DNA from: Phyllobacterium bourgognense
GTDB lineage: Bacteria; Pseudomonadota; Alphaproteobacteria; Rhizobiales; Rhizobiaceae
Assembly (NCBI RefSeq): GCF_003337575.1
Contig: NZ_QPJM01000006.1
Coordinates: 186,001-250,000 of the forward strand
Direction: 5' to 3'
Length of the DNA: 64,000 nt
A program made the translations under genes and the position numbers. Under the pieces are notes generated by a model. The model worked only from the letters and a program-made list of their open reading frames with translations, searched no databases and was not told the origin of the DNA. Each line of letters begins with the position of its first letter. Position 1 is the stretch's first letter. This document shows, piece after piece, positions 25,660 to 34,930 of the stretch.

Positions 25660-28491
25660 CTAGTTCCCCAACCGCTGCAAAAGGTCAGGCACATGCACCT
25701 GATCGGATTTGTAATTTCCGGTCAGCATATACATGACAATGTTGATACCGGAGCGGTAGGCATAAACGCGTTGCATCGGATCATTGGGGATCGTCGGGTA
25801 GAGTGGAGACCCTTCCGCATTCGTTGCCCAAGCACCTGCGAAATCATTGCCGGTTATCATGATGGGCGTGACACCATCTCCTGCCCGCACAGGCCGGTCC
25901 GAGCGGGTCTCGGTGGAGAGTGAAGCCTGTACCCACAAGGGACTACCCCGATAGCGGCCAGGGAAATCCTGCAGAATGTAGAAGGATTTGGTCAATACGT
26001 GATCGCTCGGCACCGGCTCAAGCGGCGGTATGTTGAGCCCGGCAAGAATGTCACGCAATCTTTGATTGGCAGGCGTTGTCGAGTTGTCAAAATTGATCGC
26101 GGCCGCATCCTGATCGCGGGTGTCGAACAGCACCGTTCCGCCCTGTTGCATATATGCATCGATCTTGGCGATCGCCTCTGGCGCCGGCATTTTCGCGGCA
26201 GCATCGATAGGCCAATAGATCAAAGGATAGAAGGCGAGTTCATCAGTCGCAGGATTGACGCCGATGGGTTCACCCGGTTCGAGAGCTGTGCTGTCGGAGA
26301 GAGCTTTCGACAATCCAAGCAGGCCCGCCTTGCTCACATCGTCGACGGCACCATCACCTGTTATGACGTAGGCGAGATGCGTGGCATTGACGGCCTCGAG
26401 AATCGCTTGGTCGCCGGGCTTGCTGTCATTCTGCTGGGCAGATGCGGGAGAAGGGCCAAGGACAAGTATCGCCGGCAACAGGAGGATTGCCAGCGATGCC
26501 GCTGCAGCCATACGATAACGGCGCCGCATACGTCCACCAAGCCAAAGTACCGCAATGGCATCCAGCGCCAGTAACATCGCGGCAAGTGCCAAGAGCGGTC
26601 CGCGCAATGGCCGGGATTCGTCCACCGCATAGCGCGCTGTCATTACTGGAAAGGCCAGGTCGGGTCGAACCAGCGGCTTGATTTCGCCGTCGGGCTTGAA
26701 AAGGTTGAGCGCCGTCATGGCGTCCTCAATACCGTAGAAACCGGGAGGATTGTCGAAACTTACCTGTGGGCTAGCACCATTCCCGATAAGGAGCGGCCTG
26801 GTGTCGCCGTTAGGCGGGACAAGCGAACCTTCTGCGTTCAACGTCAGATAGGGTGGAAGGACTTGCGAGCCACTTGCGCTATTGTCGTTCGTCAATGGCC
26901 CGGCTGCGTTGGACAATGAGACTAGACGGTGCAGCATATCGACAAAACTGCCGCTGATCGGCAGGTTTGACCAAGTGGCTTCAGGCGTTACGTGGAACAG
27001 TACCAGCTGACCGCGCTCACGTGTCTCGCCGGTTACGAGCGGCGTACCGTCTGCCAGATTCGCCCAGCTCTTGTCGTACAACTCGGAAGATGGCTCCGCC
27101 AGAACCTGCCGCGTCACGGTCACATCTTGCGGCGTTGGCAAGCCGGCAAAGGCCCCGTTTGCCGGAAAGGCTGCAACCGGTTGCGATTCCTTCCACGATA
27201 ACGTGCCGCCGAGGGACCGCTCGCCTTTACGCAAGGTGACGGGCAGCAATGGATCCTCATCGCTGTTACCGGCGAGGCGCGGTCCAGCAAAACGGATCAG
27301 CGTACCGCCTTTATTGACCCAATCTGAAAGGGTTCGCTCAGTCTCTGGCGGCAGTTTGCCGATATCCGCCATGATGAAAACAGATGGCTTCTGTTCGAGG
27401 AGTTCGGGGACGGCGCGCACAAGTTCCGGATTGCGAGGGCGCAATAGGTCGGCAAACGGCTCGAGCGCACGCGATATATAGTAGAGCGGCGAGAGCAGCG
27501 GTTGTGAAAGGTCTGCGTCAGAACCGGAAAGTAACGCAACGCGCCTTCGCTTGTTGTTGTCGTCAATGAGGTAGGTTGCCCCTGCCTGCGCAGCGCCGTC
27601 GACCCGCAATGTGTGGAAGTCGTTGCGCAATTCGTAAGGCGCGTTGATGACAGCTTCGCCGGTGCTCTCGCCCGCCGTAAAGACCAAGCCGGTTTCAGCA
27701 ATACGCCGGCCCTTCTCATCAAAGGCACCTACGGTAATTCCGTTCTGCCCGCGATCGTTGCTTGGCCGTACCGCACGAACAGTCAGACCATTCGCGTTGT
27801 TGACGGCCTGACGAAGAGCGACCAGCGATGTTATCGATGGTTGGTACCAGATTATGGATGTGATACCGGAACCTTCGAGCGACTTGACCGCTTCCGCAGC
27901 CTGTGGCGTGTCGACACCATCGTTGAGATAAGCAAGCCTCGTACCGGACACATTTGCAATCGCCGTTTTCAACCGCGCAAACGCGGCTGGCCGGTCGACC
28001 GGGATTGGGCGCACGGCCATAGCCCTGAGCCGTTCTAGCGCAGCGTTGGCATCGAATGGTCCGATATCGGTATTGGCTTTTTCTGCCGTACCCAAAATGT
28101 AGATCAGCGCTCCGGAGTTCTCTGCATCGGAGATCAGGCGCTCTGCTGTATCCTTGCGTGCACTCCATTCCTCGTTCGACGACCAGCCATTGTCGAGGAA
28201 TATTGCAACCGGGTCCTTGCCTGTCAGTGTTTCAGCCCGGGGATTCCACACGGGTTCCGCCAGCGCGAGAATCACGAATGCTGCAAGCAACAACCGTAGA
28301 AGCGTCAACCACCATGGGCTTTTGTTGGGTGTCTCTTCCTTCTTGAGTAGTTGAGCAAGGATTTTCAGCGGGGGGAATATTTCCGTGACCGGACGGGGAG
28401 GGGTCACCCGCAAAAGCCACCAGATGATTGGAAGCACAATGAGTCCGGCAAGAATGGCAGGCGCACCAAAGGCCAACGGGAGTGCATTCAT
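25660..28491 (-). CDS. DUF4159 / BatA-type membrane protein of the MoxR operon
   Basis: A 943-residue protein. The N-terminal BatA-like membrane part is about residues 1-80 (LPLAFGAPAILAGLIVLPIIWWLLRV and LLRLLLAAFVILALAEPVW). A long extracytoplasmic region follows, with two more membrane segments near 640 and 670. The C-terminal DUF4159 domain (about 710-943) contains TELAFYPLIYWPIDA and QQGGTVLFDTRDQD. Its start overlaps the DUF58 gene by 4 nt. The homologous four-gene operon of Rhizobium leguminosarum is reported to be needed for normal cell shape and envelope integrity. The biochemical activity of the protein is unknown. Confidence 0.88.
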   Translation of the reverse strand: MNALPLAFGAPAILAGLIVLPIIWWLLRVTPPRPVTEIFPPLKILAQLLKKEETPNKSPWWLTLLRLLLAAFVILALAEPVWNPRAETLTGKDPVAIFLDNGWSSNEEWSARKDTAERLISDAENSGALIYILGTAEKANTDIGPFDANAALERLRAMAVRPIPVDRPAAFARLKTAIANVSGTRLAYLNDGVDTPQAAEAVKSLEGSGITSIIWYQPSITSLVALRQAVNNANGLTVRAVRPSNDRGQNGITVGAFDEKGRRIAETGLVFTAGESTGEAVINAPYELRNDFHTLRVDGAAQAGATYLIDDNNKRRRVALLSGSDADLSQPLLSPLYYISRALEPFADLLRPRNPELVRAVPELLEQKPSVFIMADIGKLPPETERTLSDWVNKGGTLIRFAGPRLAGNSDEDPLLPVTLRKGERSLGGTLSWKESQPVAAFPANGAFAGLPTPQDVTVTRQVLAEPSSELYDKSWANLADGTPLVTGETRERGQLVLFHVTPEATWSNLPISGSFVDMLHRLVSLSNAAGPLTNDNSASGSQVLPPYLTLNAEGSLVPPNGDTRPLLIGNGASPQVSFDNPPGFYGIEDAMTALNLFKPDGEIKPLVRPDLAFPVMTARYAVDESRPLRGPLLALAAMLLALDAIAVLWLGGRMRRRYRMAAAASLAILLLPAILVLGPSPASAQQNDSKPGDQAILEAVNATHLAYVITGDGAVDDVSKAGLLGLSKALSDSTALEPGEPIGVNPATDELAFYPLIYWPIDAAAKMPAPEAIAKIDAYMQQGGTVLFDTRDQDAAAINFDNSTTPANQRLRDILAGLNIPPLEPVPSDHVLTKSFYILQDFPGRYRGSPLWVQASLSTETRSDRPVRAGDGVTPIMITGNDFAGAWATNAEGSPLYPTIPNDPMQRVYAYRSGINIVMYMLTGNYKSDQVHVPDLLQRLGN

Positions 28492-29402
28492 GCGCCGTTC
28501 CCTTCGTAGCCAATATTGGCGGTCATGTTCATGTGAACCGATACGAGCGCATCGGAGGCCAGGCGATCGGTACGATTAGTGGTGTAACTCCAGCCAATCC
28601 GCCGGCAAAAATCGCTGAGGACCTCACGGCGCGCGTAGAACAATCGGCGATAATCGTCGGCGTAGTCCTCTGCACGTCCGAAAGTTAGAGACGCGCCGGT
28701 TTCAGGATCGATAAATTCGGTGCGCCGCTTGTAGGGGAAATCTTCTTCGGCAGGATCATAGACCTCTATCAGGTGCGCACGGGCGCCAGCTTGAACGAGT
28801 TGTTGAAGAAGAGCCAATGTATCTTCCACGGGCTCCAGGAAATCACTGACGAGAACTACATCAGAAAAGCGCCGCACTCTGCTCAGATCGGGCTTGGCGG
28901 GAAGATTCGTGGTGTGGGACAATAGAGTTGCGAGGCGTTCCGCACCGTTTCGAGCAGATATAGGGTCTGCCACGCCAGGGAAGCCGATCCGCTCACCGCT
29001 GCGTGATAAAAGTTCGTCCAGTGCCAGAACGAGTACCAGCGCGCGCGATTCTTTCGACACGTGGGCTTGTTCGGACTTGTAGAGCATGGAGGGCGAAGGA
29101 TCGGCCCACAACCACACCGTATGAGCTGCTTCCCATTCCTGATCGCGGATATAAGTACGATCATCGCGGGCCGAGCGGCGCCAGTCGATACGGGAGATAG
29201 CCTCACCCTGAGCGTAGGGCCGAAATTGCCAGAAAGTTTCGCCAACGCCGCTTTTCCGCCGGCCATGCCAGCCGGTGTTGACAGTATTGAGAATACGACG
29301 CGCTTCGACGAGTAGGTCTGGTAGCAGAGCGGCACGCTGGCGGGCACGCGCAAGCGCATCCCCTGTGTCAGCCCGTGTTACCTGCGCGCCAATTGCTGCC
29401 AT
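28488..29402 (-). CDS. DUF58 domain-containing protein
   Basis: A 304-residue soluble protein. The DUF58 signature RPYAQGEAISRIDWRRSAR lies at residues 61-79. It is followed by a vWA-like fold (VWLWADPSPSMLY, with the Asp-x-Ser of a degenerate MIDAS, near 97). DUF58 proteins are regular partners of MoxR AAA+ ATPases and are thought to link the ATPase to membrane proteins. The start and stop overlap both neighbours (1 nt with moxR, 4 nt with the DUF4159 gene). Confidence 0.93.
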   Translation of the reverse strand: MAAIGAQVTRADTGDALARARQRAALLPDLLVEARRILNTVNTGWHGRRKSGVGETFWQFRPYAQGEAISRIDWRRSARDDRTYIRDQEWEAAHTVWLWADPSPSMLYKSEQAHVSKESRALVLVLALDELLSRSGERIGFPGVADPISARNGAERLATLLSHTTNLPAKPDLSRVRRFSDVVLVSDFLEPVEDTLALLQQLVQAGARAHLIEVYDPAEEDFPYKRRTEFIDPETGASLTFGRAEDYADDYRRLFYARREVLSDFCRRIGWSYTTNRTDRLASDALVSVHMNMTANIGYEGNGA

Positions 29403-30409
29403 CAGAAAGCAACTTTTGTAAGGTTGCCAATAACATCGCGTACATTCATACCATCGGCGCGCGCAGCGAATGTCAGTGCCATCCGGTGCTGCAATACCGG
29501 CTCGGCGAGGGCCTTCACGTCGTCCACCGACGGGGCGAGCCGGCCGTCATAGAGCGCGCGTGCCCGGGCGCAGAGCATCAAGGCCTGGCTGGCGCGAGGA
29601 CCAGGGCCCCATGAGATGAATTTTTTTGCAATGTCGTTGTCAGCTCCTGGACGAGCGGAGCGAACAAGCTTGAGAATAGCATCGACAACACCCTCCGGTA
29701 CCGGCATACGACGGATCAGGTGCTGCATGTCGCGCAGACGCTCAGCATCGATTGTCTTTTCCGCTCTGGCGTCTGAAGTACCGGTGGTCTCCAGAAGGAC
29801 CCTACGTTCTGCCTCGAGTTCCGGGTAGAGAATGTCAATCTGCATCAAAAACCGGTCGAGCTGCGCCTCCGGCAGGGGATAGGTCCCTTCCTGTTCAAGC
29901 GGGTTCTGCGTTGCCAATACATGAAACGGCTGTGGCAAGTCATGCCGCTCGCCTGCAATCGTAACGTGGTATTCCTGCATGGCCTGCAGGAGCGCCGACT
30001 GTGTGCGAGGTGAAGCGCGATTTATTTCGTCGGCCATAAGCAACTGAGCAAAAATAGGGCCTCTGACATAGCGGAAATAACGTTTGCCATTGTCATCCTG
30101 TTCCATGACTTCAGAGCCAAGGATATCCGAAGGCATAAGGTCCGGCGTGAATTGAACGCGGCGATCATCGAGACCGAGAACTGTACCCAGTGTTTCCACC
30201 AGCTTTGTCTTCGCCAAGCCCGGGACGCCGACAAGAAGCGCGTGTCCGCCCGCAAGCAGCGCGACCAACGTTCGCTCGATGACGCTTTCCTGTCCAAAGA
30301 TGACGGTGCCAATGCCCGTCTTTATCCTTGCGATGTCTGCCAGCGCTTTCTCAGCCTCGGCAATCATAGCCTTGGGATCGGACGGTACCTCAGGTTTAAT
30401 CATGGTCAT
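29402..30409 (-). CDS. MoxR family AAA+ ATPase
   Basis: A 335-residue MoxR-type AAA+ ATPase, first gene of the leftward envelope operon. Walker A (GVPGLAKTK) is at residues 61-69 and Walker B is in LLMADEINRA near 130. The MoxR-specific segment with TQNPLEQEGTYPLPEAQLDR follows. MoxR proteins act as chaperone-like ATPases that mature or assemble partner complexes, here presumably the three downstream products. It is divergent from the DUF1285 gene with about 137 nt between starts, which contain two copies of GACTCTAA. Confidence 0.95.
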   Translation of the reverse strand: MTMIKPEVPSDPKAMIAEAEKALADIARIKTGIGTVIFGQESVIERTLVALLAGGHALLVGVPGLAKTKLVETLGTVLGLDDRRVQFTPDLMPSDILGSEVMEQDDNGKRYFRYVRGPIFAQLLMADEINRASPRTQSALLQAMQEYHVTIAGERHDLPQPFHVLATQNPLEQEGTYPLPEAQLDRFLMQIDILYPELEAERRVLLETTGTSDARAEKTIDAERLRDMQHLIRRMPVPEGVVDAILKLVRSARPGADNDIAKKFISWGPGPRASQALMLCARARALYDGRLAPSVDDVKALAEPVLQHRMALTFAARADGMNVRDVIGNLTKVAF

Positions 30410-30452
30410 GGGTCACCTCACCGCTGGTATCTGCACAGAGTCTCTCTTAAAT

Positions 30453-30476
30453 GACTCTAACGTAAAACGACTCTAA
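30453..30476. promoter_or_regulatory. Direct repeat in the moxR / DUF1285 divergent promoter region
   Basis: GACTCTAA occurs at 30453-30460 and again at 30469-30476, a 16-bp period (about one and a half helical turns), about 45-70 nt upstream of moxR. It could be a tandem protein-binding site; no regulator is known. Confidence 0.25.
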
Positions 30477-30546
30477 GTCACTATGACATGCTGACAAGCG
30501 GTCCAACGTTGACTATTTCGTGACGTATATGGAAAAAAGGCAGGCC

Positions 30547-31155
30547 ATGGCAGGATCAGAGGACACTCTACGGGATACGGCAGGGCTCGAAGCGCTGATC
30601 TCGCGTGCCGCTGCACCGGGCAAGGGCCTGCCGCCGGTCGACAAATGGAATCCCGATTTTTGCGGTGATCTCGATATGGAGATCAAGGCCGATGGTACCT
30701 GGTTCTATATGGGCACTCCGATTGGTCGACAGCCGCTTGTGCGCCTTTTCTCCACGGTCCTGCGCAAGGACGCGGATGGGCGGACCTATCTCGTGACGCC
30801 AGTCGAAAAGGTGGGAATCCGCGTTGAGGATGCACCTTTTCTGGCAGTTGAACTCGATGTGGCAGGCGAAGGGGATGCGCGAGTCATGACGCTGCGCACA
30901 AATGTTGGTGATATCGTCGAGGTGAGCGCTGGCAATCCGTTGCGGTTTGTAATCGATAAGGTCAACGGTGGACTAAAGCCTTACCTCTTGGTGCGAGGCC
31001 GTCTCGAGGCGCTTCTCGCACGGCCAGTGATGTATGAGCTGGTCAGCCATGGGGAGGAACTCATCATCGACGGAAAGCCTATGTTCGCGGTACGATCAAA
31101 GGGAAGTGTGTTCCCAATCATGCCGTCAGGTGAACTGGAAAAGCTGAGCCAATGA
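30547..31155 (+). CDS. DUF1285 domain-containing protein
   Basis: About 202 residues from the ATG at 30547, preceded by AAGGCAGG; the frame is open nine codons further to a GTG. The family signature is near residues 27-60 (GLPPVDKWNPDFCGDLDMEI and WFYMGTPIGRQPLVRLFSTV). DUF1285 proteins are small soluble proteins of unknown function common in alphaproteobacteria. The downstream Nudix gene overlaps the stop by 4 nt and is itself followed by the CCA-adding enzyme gene, forming a coupled three-gene operon. Confidence 0.88.
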   Translation: MAGSEDTLRDTAGLEALISRAAAPGKGLPPVDKWNPDFCGDLDMEIKADGTWFYMGTPIGRQPLVRLFSTVLRKDADGRTYLVTPVEKVGIRVEDAPFLAVELDVAGEGDARVMTLRTNVGDIVEVSAGNPLRFVIDKVNGGLKPYLLVRGRLEALLARPVMYELVSHGEELIIDGKPMFAVRSKGSVFPIMPSGELEKLSQ

Positions 31156-31793
31156 GTCTGACCAAGTCGCTGCATGAGGGTTTTTCCGCCCGGGCATTCT
31201 CGCAACGTGTGGCGCTCAAGGGCAGTGAACCCTTGGATCGGGATCACGGCGATCATTTGCTCAATCCTGAACTCGATGCTTTGATCGCAGCAAATCCCCT
31301 GCGCGACGCTGCTGTCCTTGTGCCGATTGTGGATCGTGGCGATGAGGCAAGCGTGCTCCTCACCCTGCGCAACGCCAATATGCGCAAACATTCGGGGCAG
31401 GTCGCTTTTCCCGGTGGGGCGATTGATCCGGAAGACGACTACGAGCCGGAGAAGGCGGCGCTACGCGAGGCGCATGAGGAAATCGGGCTTGAGGGTCGCC
31501 ATGTGGAGGTCATCGGGCGGCTGCCTCGATACTTGACCACGACCGGCTATTCGATCACGCCGGTACTAGGGCTGGTCCATCCACCATTTGAACTCACACC
31601 GAACCCCGCTGAAGTTGCTGACGTGTTCGAGGTGCCTTTGTCTTTCCTGATGGATCCCGGCAATCATCGTCGCGAAAGCCGGATATGGCAGGAAAAGGAA
31701 CGGTTCTACTATACGATGCCATTCGGCGACCGCTTCATCTGGGGCGTAACTGCGGGCATCATCCGGACACTTTATGAGAGGCTCTATTCTTGA
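31152..31793 (+). CDS. CoA pyrophosphatase-type Nudix hydrolase
   Basis: A 213-residue Nudix protein. The segment before the Nudix box (LLTLRNANMRKHSGQVAFPG) is the extra motif of the CoA-diphosphatase subgroup (NudL-like). The box itself is complete, with REAHEEIGL. It should cleave CoA or its derivatives to 3',5'-ADP and 4'-phosphopantetheine. The start overlaps the DUF1285 gene by 4 nt and the stop overlaps the next gene by 4 nt (TTGA). Confidence 0.9.
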   Translation: MSLTKSLHEGFSARAFSQRVALKGSEPLDRDHGDHLLNPELDALIAANPLRDAAVLVPIVDRGDEASVLLTLRNANMRKHSGQVAFPGGAIDPEDDYEPEKAALREAHEEIGLEGRHVEVIGRLPRYLTTTGYSITPVLGLVHPPFELTPNPAEVADVFEVPLSFLMDPGNHRRESRIWQEKERFYYTMPFGDRFIWGVTAGIIRTLYERLYS

Positions 31794-33061
31794 GCGAGAC
31801 TGTTTCCATTGCCGACAATGCTTCGTGGCTCAAAGACGAGTCCTTGCAAAAGCTTCTCGCCGTACTTGCCGCGGATGGCGAGGCTGCGCGCGTTGTCGGC
31901 GGTGCGCCAAGGAATACGCTTCTGGGTGAAAAGGTTAGCGATATTGATATCGCGACGACCTGCTTGCCGGAGGAGACTATGCAGCGTGCGATCAATGCGG
32001 GACTGAAGGCTGTTCCGACCGGCATAGACCATGGCACGATCACGGTCATTGCGCATGGCAGACCGTTCGAAGTGACGACTTTGCGCGCTGATGTCGAGAC
32101 AGACGGACGGCATGCTGAAGTTGCCTATGGCCGCGACTGGCAGGTGGACGCAAACCGGCGCGACTTCACCATGAATGCCCTATATGTCGAGGCGGATGGT
32201 ACCGTCGTCGATCTTGTTGGTGGTCTTGCGGATGTCGAAAGCCGCACGCTGCGCTTTATCGGAGATCCGGAGCAGCGTATCCGTGAGGACTATCTGCGTA
32301 TATTACGGTTTTTCAGATTCTTCGCCTGGTACGGCAAAGGCAGGCCCGAAAGCGAAGGATTGAAGGCTTGTGCACGTCTGAAAGATGGACTGACGCGGCT
32401 CTCGGCTGAACGCATCTGGTCAGAGCTCAAGAGATTGCTGAGTGCGCCCGATCCCTCGCGCGCATTGTTATGGATGCGGCAAGCCGGCATCCTGACGGCA
32501 GTTCTGCCCGAAAGTGAGAAGTGGGGCATCGATACAATCCACTCTCTCGTGAAGACCGAGCAGGACTTGAATTGGGAGATCGATCCGCTCTTGCGTCTGG
32601 CAAGTATGATACCGCCGCACACCGGGCGCATTGCCGAAATGGCGTCGCGGCTGAAACTTTCCAACAGTGAGCGAGCACGGCTGGAGGCTTGGGCTGAAAC
32701 CGCAATGCCGCAACCCGAGATTTCTGAGAGCGGATTTGCGAAACAACTCTATCGCAGCGATCAGCAAGGCATGCGTGATCGACTCAGTCTGGCCCTGGTT
32801 TCAGCGCGTGCGGAGGCGATCAACGATAACGCTGCGATGATGAGGGCCGGGCATCTATCCAAATTGCTCGAATATCTCGATAGCTACGAGCGGCCGAAGT
32901 TTCCTGTATCCGGCGGCGATCTGCTCGCTGCGGGTCTCGAAAAAGGACCGGAAATCGGCAAGGTCCAGCGCGCGCTAGAGGACGACTGGATCAAATCTGG
33001 CTTTACCCTCGAGCGCGATACATTACTTGCCAAAATTCCTGAATATGCAGGAAAAGCTTGA
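31790..33061 (+). CDS. cca: CCA tRNA nucleotidyltransferase
   Basis: It adds or repairs the 3'-CCA end of tRNAs from CTP and ATP. The polymerase-β-type catalytic motif is at about residues 37-55 (VVGGAPRNTLLG, then SDIDIAT with the two metal-binding Asp), followed by the RRDFTMNALY segment. The 423-residue length is usual for this group. The only plausible start is a TTG at 31790, overlapping the Nudix stop as TTGA. A later ATG would remove the catalytic motif. Translation therefore probably depends on coupling to the Nudix gene. Confidence 0.93.
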   Translation: MSETVSIADNASWLKDESLQKLLAVLAADGEAARVVGGAPRNTLLGEKVSDIDIATTCLPEETMQRAINAGLKAVPTGIDHGTITVIAHGRPFEVTTLRADVETDGRHAEVAYGRDWQVDANRRDFTMNALYVEADGTVVDLVGGLADVESRTLRFIGDPEQRIREDYLRILRFFRFFAWYGKGRPESEGLKACARLKDGLTRLSAERIWSELKRLLSAPDPSRALLWMRQAGILTAVLPESEKWGIDTIHSLVKTEQDLNWEIDPLLRLASMIPPHTGRIAEMASRLKLSNSERARLEAWAETAMPQPEISESGFAKQLYRSDQQGMRDRLSLALVSARAEAINDNAAMMRAGHLSKLLEYLDSYERPKFPVSGGDLLAAGLEKGPEIGKVQRALEDDWIKSGFTLERDTLLAKIPEYAGKA

Positions 33062-33244
33062 TCAGGCTGCCTGGCCTTTCGACGGCTGGATATTCGCCTT
33101 GATAGTTTCGAGCATTGATTCACGAATAACGGTTTCACCGTGGGTTTCACGCAAATGCTCAGTAGTGCGGCGAATGATTTCAGCTTCGGTGTCGTGACGT
33201 GTATGCCACTGGCAACCGGGAACAATGCAATGAAGTTCTTTCAT
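33062..33244 (-). CDS. DUF1059 small protein (60 aa)
   Basis: It starts at 33244 (MKELHCIVPGCQWHT) after a GGGAG ribosome binding site; the longer frame to 33334 lacks one and is Arg/Trp-rich noise. The pattern Cys-x4-Cys followed by His residues (HTRHDTEAEI … EHLRETHGE) suggests a small zinc-finger-like domain as in the DUF1059 family. Function unknown. Its stop is adjacent to the stop of the convergent cca gene. Confidence 0.8.
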   Translation of the reverse strand: MKELHCIVPGCQWHTRHDTEAEIIRRTTEHLRETHGETVIRESMLETIKANIQPSKGQAA

Positions 33245-33366
33245 GGCTACTCTCCCTGTCGTAAGCTCGCAGAAATACGGCTCTGTCCACAAAGCGCGGC
33301 CCCTTTTGCCGCACCAGCGGTTAGCATAACGCATGAAGCGGCGGATTGATCCCCTAAATATCTAGG

Positions 33367-34281
33367 TCACGGCCATTTGACTGTAGGCGGCATCGACGAG
33401 AGAATTGAATCGACATTCCCGCCGGTCTTCAAGCCGAAGATCGTGCCGCGATCATAGAGCAGATTGAATTCGACATAGCGGCCACGGCGGACAAGTTGTT
33501 CCTGACGGTCGGCATCCGTCCAGTCGTGATTGAAATTCTGCCGCACCAGATAAGGATAGACCACGGAAAAGGCGCGGCCTACGTCACGCGTGAAATTGAA
33601 ATCGGCCGTATAGCCGCCATTTTCTTCGGAGGAGTGTAGCCAGTCGTAGAAAATACCACCGGTTCCGCGCGGCTCCTTGCGATGAGGAAGATAAAAGTAC
33701 TCGTCGCACCATGTCTTGAATTTCTCATGATCGGCGACGGCTGAATGCTTGTCGCAAACGAATTTCATTGCCTTGTGGAACGCGAGTGTATCCGGATCGT
33801 CCTGTGTTCGCTTGCGGTCAAGAACCGGCGTGAGATCAGCACCACCGCCGAACCATTGTCTCGTCGTTACAACCATGCGCGTGTTCATATGTACTGCAGG
33901 GACAAAAGGACTTTGGGGATGTGCGATCAACGAGATTCCCGACGCCCAAAAACGAGGATCTTCATCAGCTCCGGGTATCTGCTTGCGAAACTCCTGCGAA
34001 AACTCGCCATGGACGGTCGAGGTGTGGACGCCAACTTTTTCGAAGACGCGGCCGTGCATGACCGACATAACGCCGCCGCCGCCCTTGCCATCATCGCGTT
34101 GCCATGGGGTCTGCTTGAAGCGACCCGGCGTGCGGTCCGAGAGCGGTCCGTCCAGTTCGTCTTCCAACTGCTCGAAACTCGCGCAAATCTTGTCGCGCAA
34201 TTCCATAAACCAAGCGGTCGCCTCAGCTTTCTTTTCATCGAGCGCTTCGGGAAGTACGGCGGGGATATCTGGACGGTCCAT
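33367..34281 (-). CDS. hemF: Oxygen-dependent coproporphyrinogen III oxidase
   Basis: It converts coproporphyrinogen III to protoporphyrinogen IX with O2, late in haem synthesis. The 304-residue length and blocks such as [27 protein letters not shown] and [19 protein letters not shown] are diagnostic of HemF. It acts in the cytoplasm as a dimer without a metal cofactor in most species. It stands alone; the oxygen-independent hemN counterpart is not in the window. Confidence 0.96.
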   Translation of the reverse strand: MDRPDIPAVLPEALDEKKAEATAWFMELRDKICASFEQLEDELDGPLSDRTPGRFKQTPWQRDDGKGGGGVMSVMHGRVFEKVGVHTSTVHGEFSQEFRKQIPGADEDPRFWASGISLIAHPQSPFVPAVHMNTRMVVTTRQWFGGGADLTPVLDRKRTQDDPDTLAFHKAMKFVCDKHSAVADHEKFKTWCDEYFYLPHRKEPRGTGGIFYDWLHSSEENGGYTADFNFTRDVGRAFSVVYPYLVRQNFNHDWTDADRQEQLVRRGRYVEFNLLYDRGTIFGLKTGGNVDSILSSMPPTVKWP

Positions 34282-34436
34282 GGCAAAGAATCCTTTTTCG
34301 CCTGGACATTATCACATCCACTTGAAGCCAAAAGGAAGTTGCTGCCGTTCATTCAGCCTATCCATAAAAAAATGACTCGTTTTCCGGCTTTGCTGCACCT
34401 ACTCTCATGATTGTAGGGTTCAGTGAGGGATACGAG

Positions 34437-34709
34437 ATGGTCTCCAAAGCGCCCCGATCGCAATATCCAAAACCGCCGCTTGACGGTTTGCGAAAGAGAC
34501 TGAAGGAAAGCCGCGAAGCTCCCAGCCAGCAACGCGGTGCATTTGTTCGCGAGAGTTTTAAACTGCCGCGTCTGGCAGCACGCGAAAAGGCACGCGAATG
34601 GTTCGAGCAGTATCCGAAGGCCGCGTATTGGACTGAAATTGAAAGCTGGTACGAGCGCCCTGGCGACATCATTGAATTCACGATGCGCCGCTTGCCGAAC
34701 GCGGATTGA
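34437..34709 (+). CDS. Small basic hypothetical protein (90 aa)
   Basis: Start 34437 (MVSKAPRSQYPKPPLDGLRK) is preceded by GAGGGATACGAG, a good ribosome binding site; the in-frame ATG at 34407 has none. The protein is rich in Arg, Lys and Glu, has a helical centre (LAAREKAREWFEQYPKAAYW) and no membrane or signal segment. I do not recognise the family. It is flanked by the divergent hemF and an orphan binding-protein gene. Confidence 0.6.
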   Translation: MVSKAPRSQYPKPPLDGLRKRLKESREAPSQQRGAFVRESFKLPRLAAREKAREWFEQYPKAAYWTEIESWYERPGDIIEFTMRRLPNAD

Positions 34710-34930
34710 AAATAGGAAAAATCCTCGATTCAACAATAAAATTGATGTTCTTTTTCAAATATTTGATCGTTTTGGCCGAAAACGGTCCCAGTTTTTGAAA
34801 ATTCTTTAGGTTTTCTTCCATTTATGCAGAATTTCGAGTGATCGTAGCTGACAGCCATTTCCAAAGACAGTAGAACTCTGCCAGCACCGGAGAATCTTCC
34901 GGACGCATAAGAAAATCCAAGGAGGAAATA

